DNA from: Acidimicrobiales bacterium
Lineage (GTDB): Bacteria; Actinomycetota; Acidimicrobiia; Acidimicrobiales; RAAP-2
DNA: 63,200 bases
Direction of reading: 5' to 3'
NCBI GenBank assembly: GCA_017883135.1
Contig: JADGOE010000010.1
Span: 1 to 63,200, forward strand
The position numbers and the translations under genes were made by a program. Each line of letters begins with the position of its first letter. Position 1 is the first letter of the stretch. Shown one piece after another: positions 62,144-63,200 of this stretch. Below the pieces are notes generated by a model that saw only the letters and a program-made list of their open reading frames with translations, ran no database searches and had not been told where the DNA came from.

Positions 62144-63200
62144 TCAAGCTGCTGGGCATGCCGTCGTGATCCACGTGGCGGACTCGGCGGGGAGTGTGAG
62201 CCCGAGTCTTCCGCCGTTAGGAATCTCCGTGTTGGCGGTGCCGTCGCGTCCGGAGGCCTTCGAAGCGGAAAAGAACGTGGTGTGGGTGGCGTCGATGGTG
62301 CGAACTGTCGCGGGGTCGGTGCAGGTCGGGGCGAGTTGCAGGATGAGCTGCTGGGAGGTGGCGTCCTGTGCCGTGAAGTTGGCGACGAGGATGTCGGTTG
62401 ACGCGGGAGAGCGCACGACCCGGAGCCACACCCCAGGGGGTGGGCTTCCCGACACCATGAGGCGGCTGCCATTCAGATGGTCCCATGCGTACAGGATCGA
62501 CCACGCGGGAATGTGGCTGCGCGTCTGGGTTGCGATGCCCCAGTCACCAGGGGTTGTGGTGAAACCCTTTACTGCTCGGTAGAAGTAGGCCCGTGATAGT
62601 CCGGCGTTCTCCATCTCGATCAGGGACGCCAATACGAATGCTGCGCCGACGTTGGAGTCCTGGCGAACGTCAAACCCTCCGGCAGACATGTTCCACTCAT
62701 CCAAGATCACCTCGGGAACGGGGCGGGAAGCGGGGACGGCGGCCCGCACTGCTGCTTGCACATTCTTGATCAGGGTGCCGTAGCTGGCCGGGGTGAGCTT
62801 CGGGTTGCTGCACTTGAGTTTCTCCCACAATCCCCTGTTCTTGATGCTCTCGGGATGATCCGGCCCGAGGCAGGGATAGTTCGCGTACCAATGAAACGAC
62901 ACGAAGTTGATGGGCAGATCCGCTTGTTCGATTGCGGCGACGTAGGTCTTGATGAAGGTCGGATCTGCGGAGAACATGGCTGCTGCTGGTCCTCCTACCA
63001 GCAGTGCCAGATGAGTCTTGGCTGCGGCGTCGGCCACGTCCCGGTGCGTGTGAACGGCTAGCTCGAGGAAGTGGGCTGAGGTGTCGTTCCAGAACGTCAG
63101 ATCGGGTTCGTTCCACACCTCGAACTGACGGGCCGGTTTGGCTGCCGTGGCGAGTCGTTCGACTACCGCCCTGACGAGCTTGTCGTAGGCAGCCCAGTCC
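62144..63200 (-). CDS. GH39-like glycoside hydrolase, 5' part outside the window
   Basis: At least 352 residues of a clan GH-A glycosidase, with its N-terminus cut off by the right edge. The frame is open through 63200, where it reads DWAAYDKLVRAVVERL and then FEVWNEPDLTFW, which holds the acid/base glutamate. INFVSFHWYANYPC follows, and VILDEWNMSAG supplies the nucleophile glutamate. A C-terminal beta-domain of about 100 residues contains two cysteines. GH39 and related enzymes cut beta-xylosides or alpha-iduronides; the substrate is unknown. An export signal would lie outside the window. Confidence 0.8.
   Translation of the reverse strand, partial: DWAAYDKLVRAVVERLATAAKPARQFEVWNEPDLTFWNDTSAHFLELAVHTHRDVADAAAKTHLALLVGGPAAAMFSADPTFIKTYVAAIEQADLPINFVSFHWYANYPCLGPDHPESIKNRGLWEKLKCSNPKLTPASYGTLIKNVQAAVRAAVPASRPVPEVILDEWNMSAGGFDVRQDSNVGAAFVLASLIEMENAGLSRAYFYRAVKGFTTTPGDWGIATQTRSHIPAWSILYAWDHLNGSRLMVSGSPPPGVWLRVVRSPASTDILVANFTAQDATSQQLILQLAPTCTDPATVRTIDATHTTFFSASKASGRDGTANTEIPNGGRLGLTLPAESATWITTACPAA

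Overview
The window looks like chromosomal DNA from a high-GC actinobacterium, most likely class Acidimicrobiia. The evidence is the uniformly high GC content, a WhiB protein, the actinobacterial families DUF3107, DUF3090 and SCO1664-like, an F420-type FrhB protein, a PdtaS-like kinase and an AfsR/SARP regulator, together with a complete System I (Ccm) cytochrome c maturation operon, which most other actinobacteria lack. Many genes start with GTG or TTG, and at least ten show a TANNNT -10 box 6 to 8 nt before the start codon, as expected for leaderless transcripts.

Layout. 1-1176: two secreted TasA/camelysin-like surface proteins, the first with a damaged or missing 5' end. 1477-4499: a low-molecular-weight phosphatase, a DUF4395 membrane protein, a TetR regulator and a GT-B glycosyltransferase that seems to use an ATT start. 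4636-14264: enoyl-CoA hydratase, GDP-mannose dehydratase, then ccdA-ccmABCDEFG-ccmH/I. 14318-18510: a quinone oxidoreductase, then an Fe-S module (cysteine desulfurase, SufR-like regulator, Mrp carrier). 18532-25093: a frameshifted cyclopropane-fatty-acid-synthase-like gene, a universal stress protein, dGTPase, DUF3107, two GET3/ArsA-like ATPases and an O-methyltransferase. 25137-28860: PHP phosphoesterase, PdtaS-like kinase, WhiB with a perfect CRP-type palindrome upstream, and a glycerophosphodiesterase. 28975-33577: EtfB/EtfA, then an MBOAT acyltransferase with an SGNH partner. 33588-39803: the conserved SCO1664-DUF3090-phosphatase operon, an MMPL transporter, FrhB-like F420 oxidoreductase and a Bcp peroxiredoxin. 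39956-49596: ThiC, a DEAD-box helicase with a structured leader, a PIG-L deacetylase, a glutamine amidotransferase, TrhA, an unknown exported protein and aconitase. 49715-53424: a drug-export-type ABC pair, a second Bcp, a 9-residue-repeat protein and an RDD membrane protein.

The most striking locus is 53453-55668. An ECF-type sigma factor overlaps by ATGA a protein that joins an O6-methylguanine methyltransferase to a C-terminal Ada-type four-cysteine zinc domain, and an AlkB dioxygenase follows. This resembles an Ada adaptive response in which the AraC part of Ada is replaced by a separate sigma factor. Downstream (about 55.7-56.2 kb) lies a scar with a truncated tyrosine integrase, a strong hairpin, a 19-bp direct repeat and a tRNA-3'-half-like sequence. 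The right end holds a DUF2510 membrane protein, a DedA protein, a 1215-residue BTAD/AAA/TPR regulator translationally adjacent to a small unknown ORF, and a partial GH39-like glycosidase that runs off the window.
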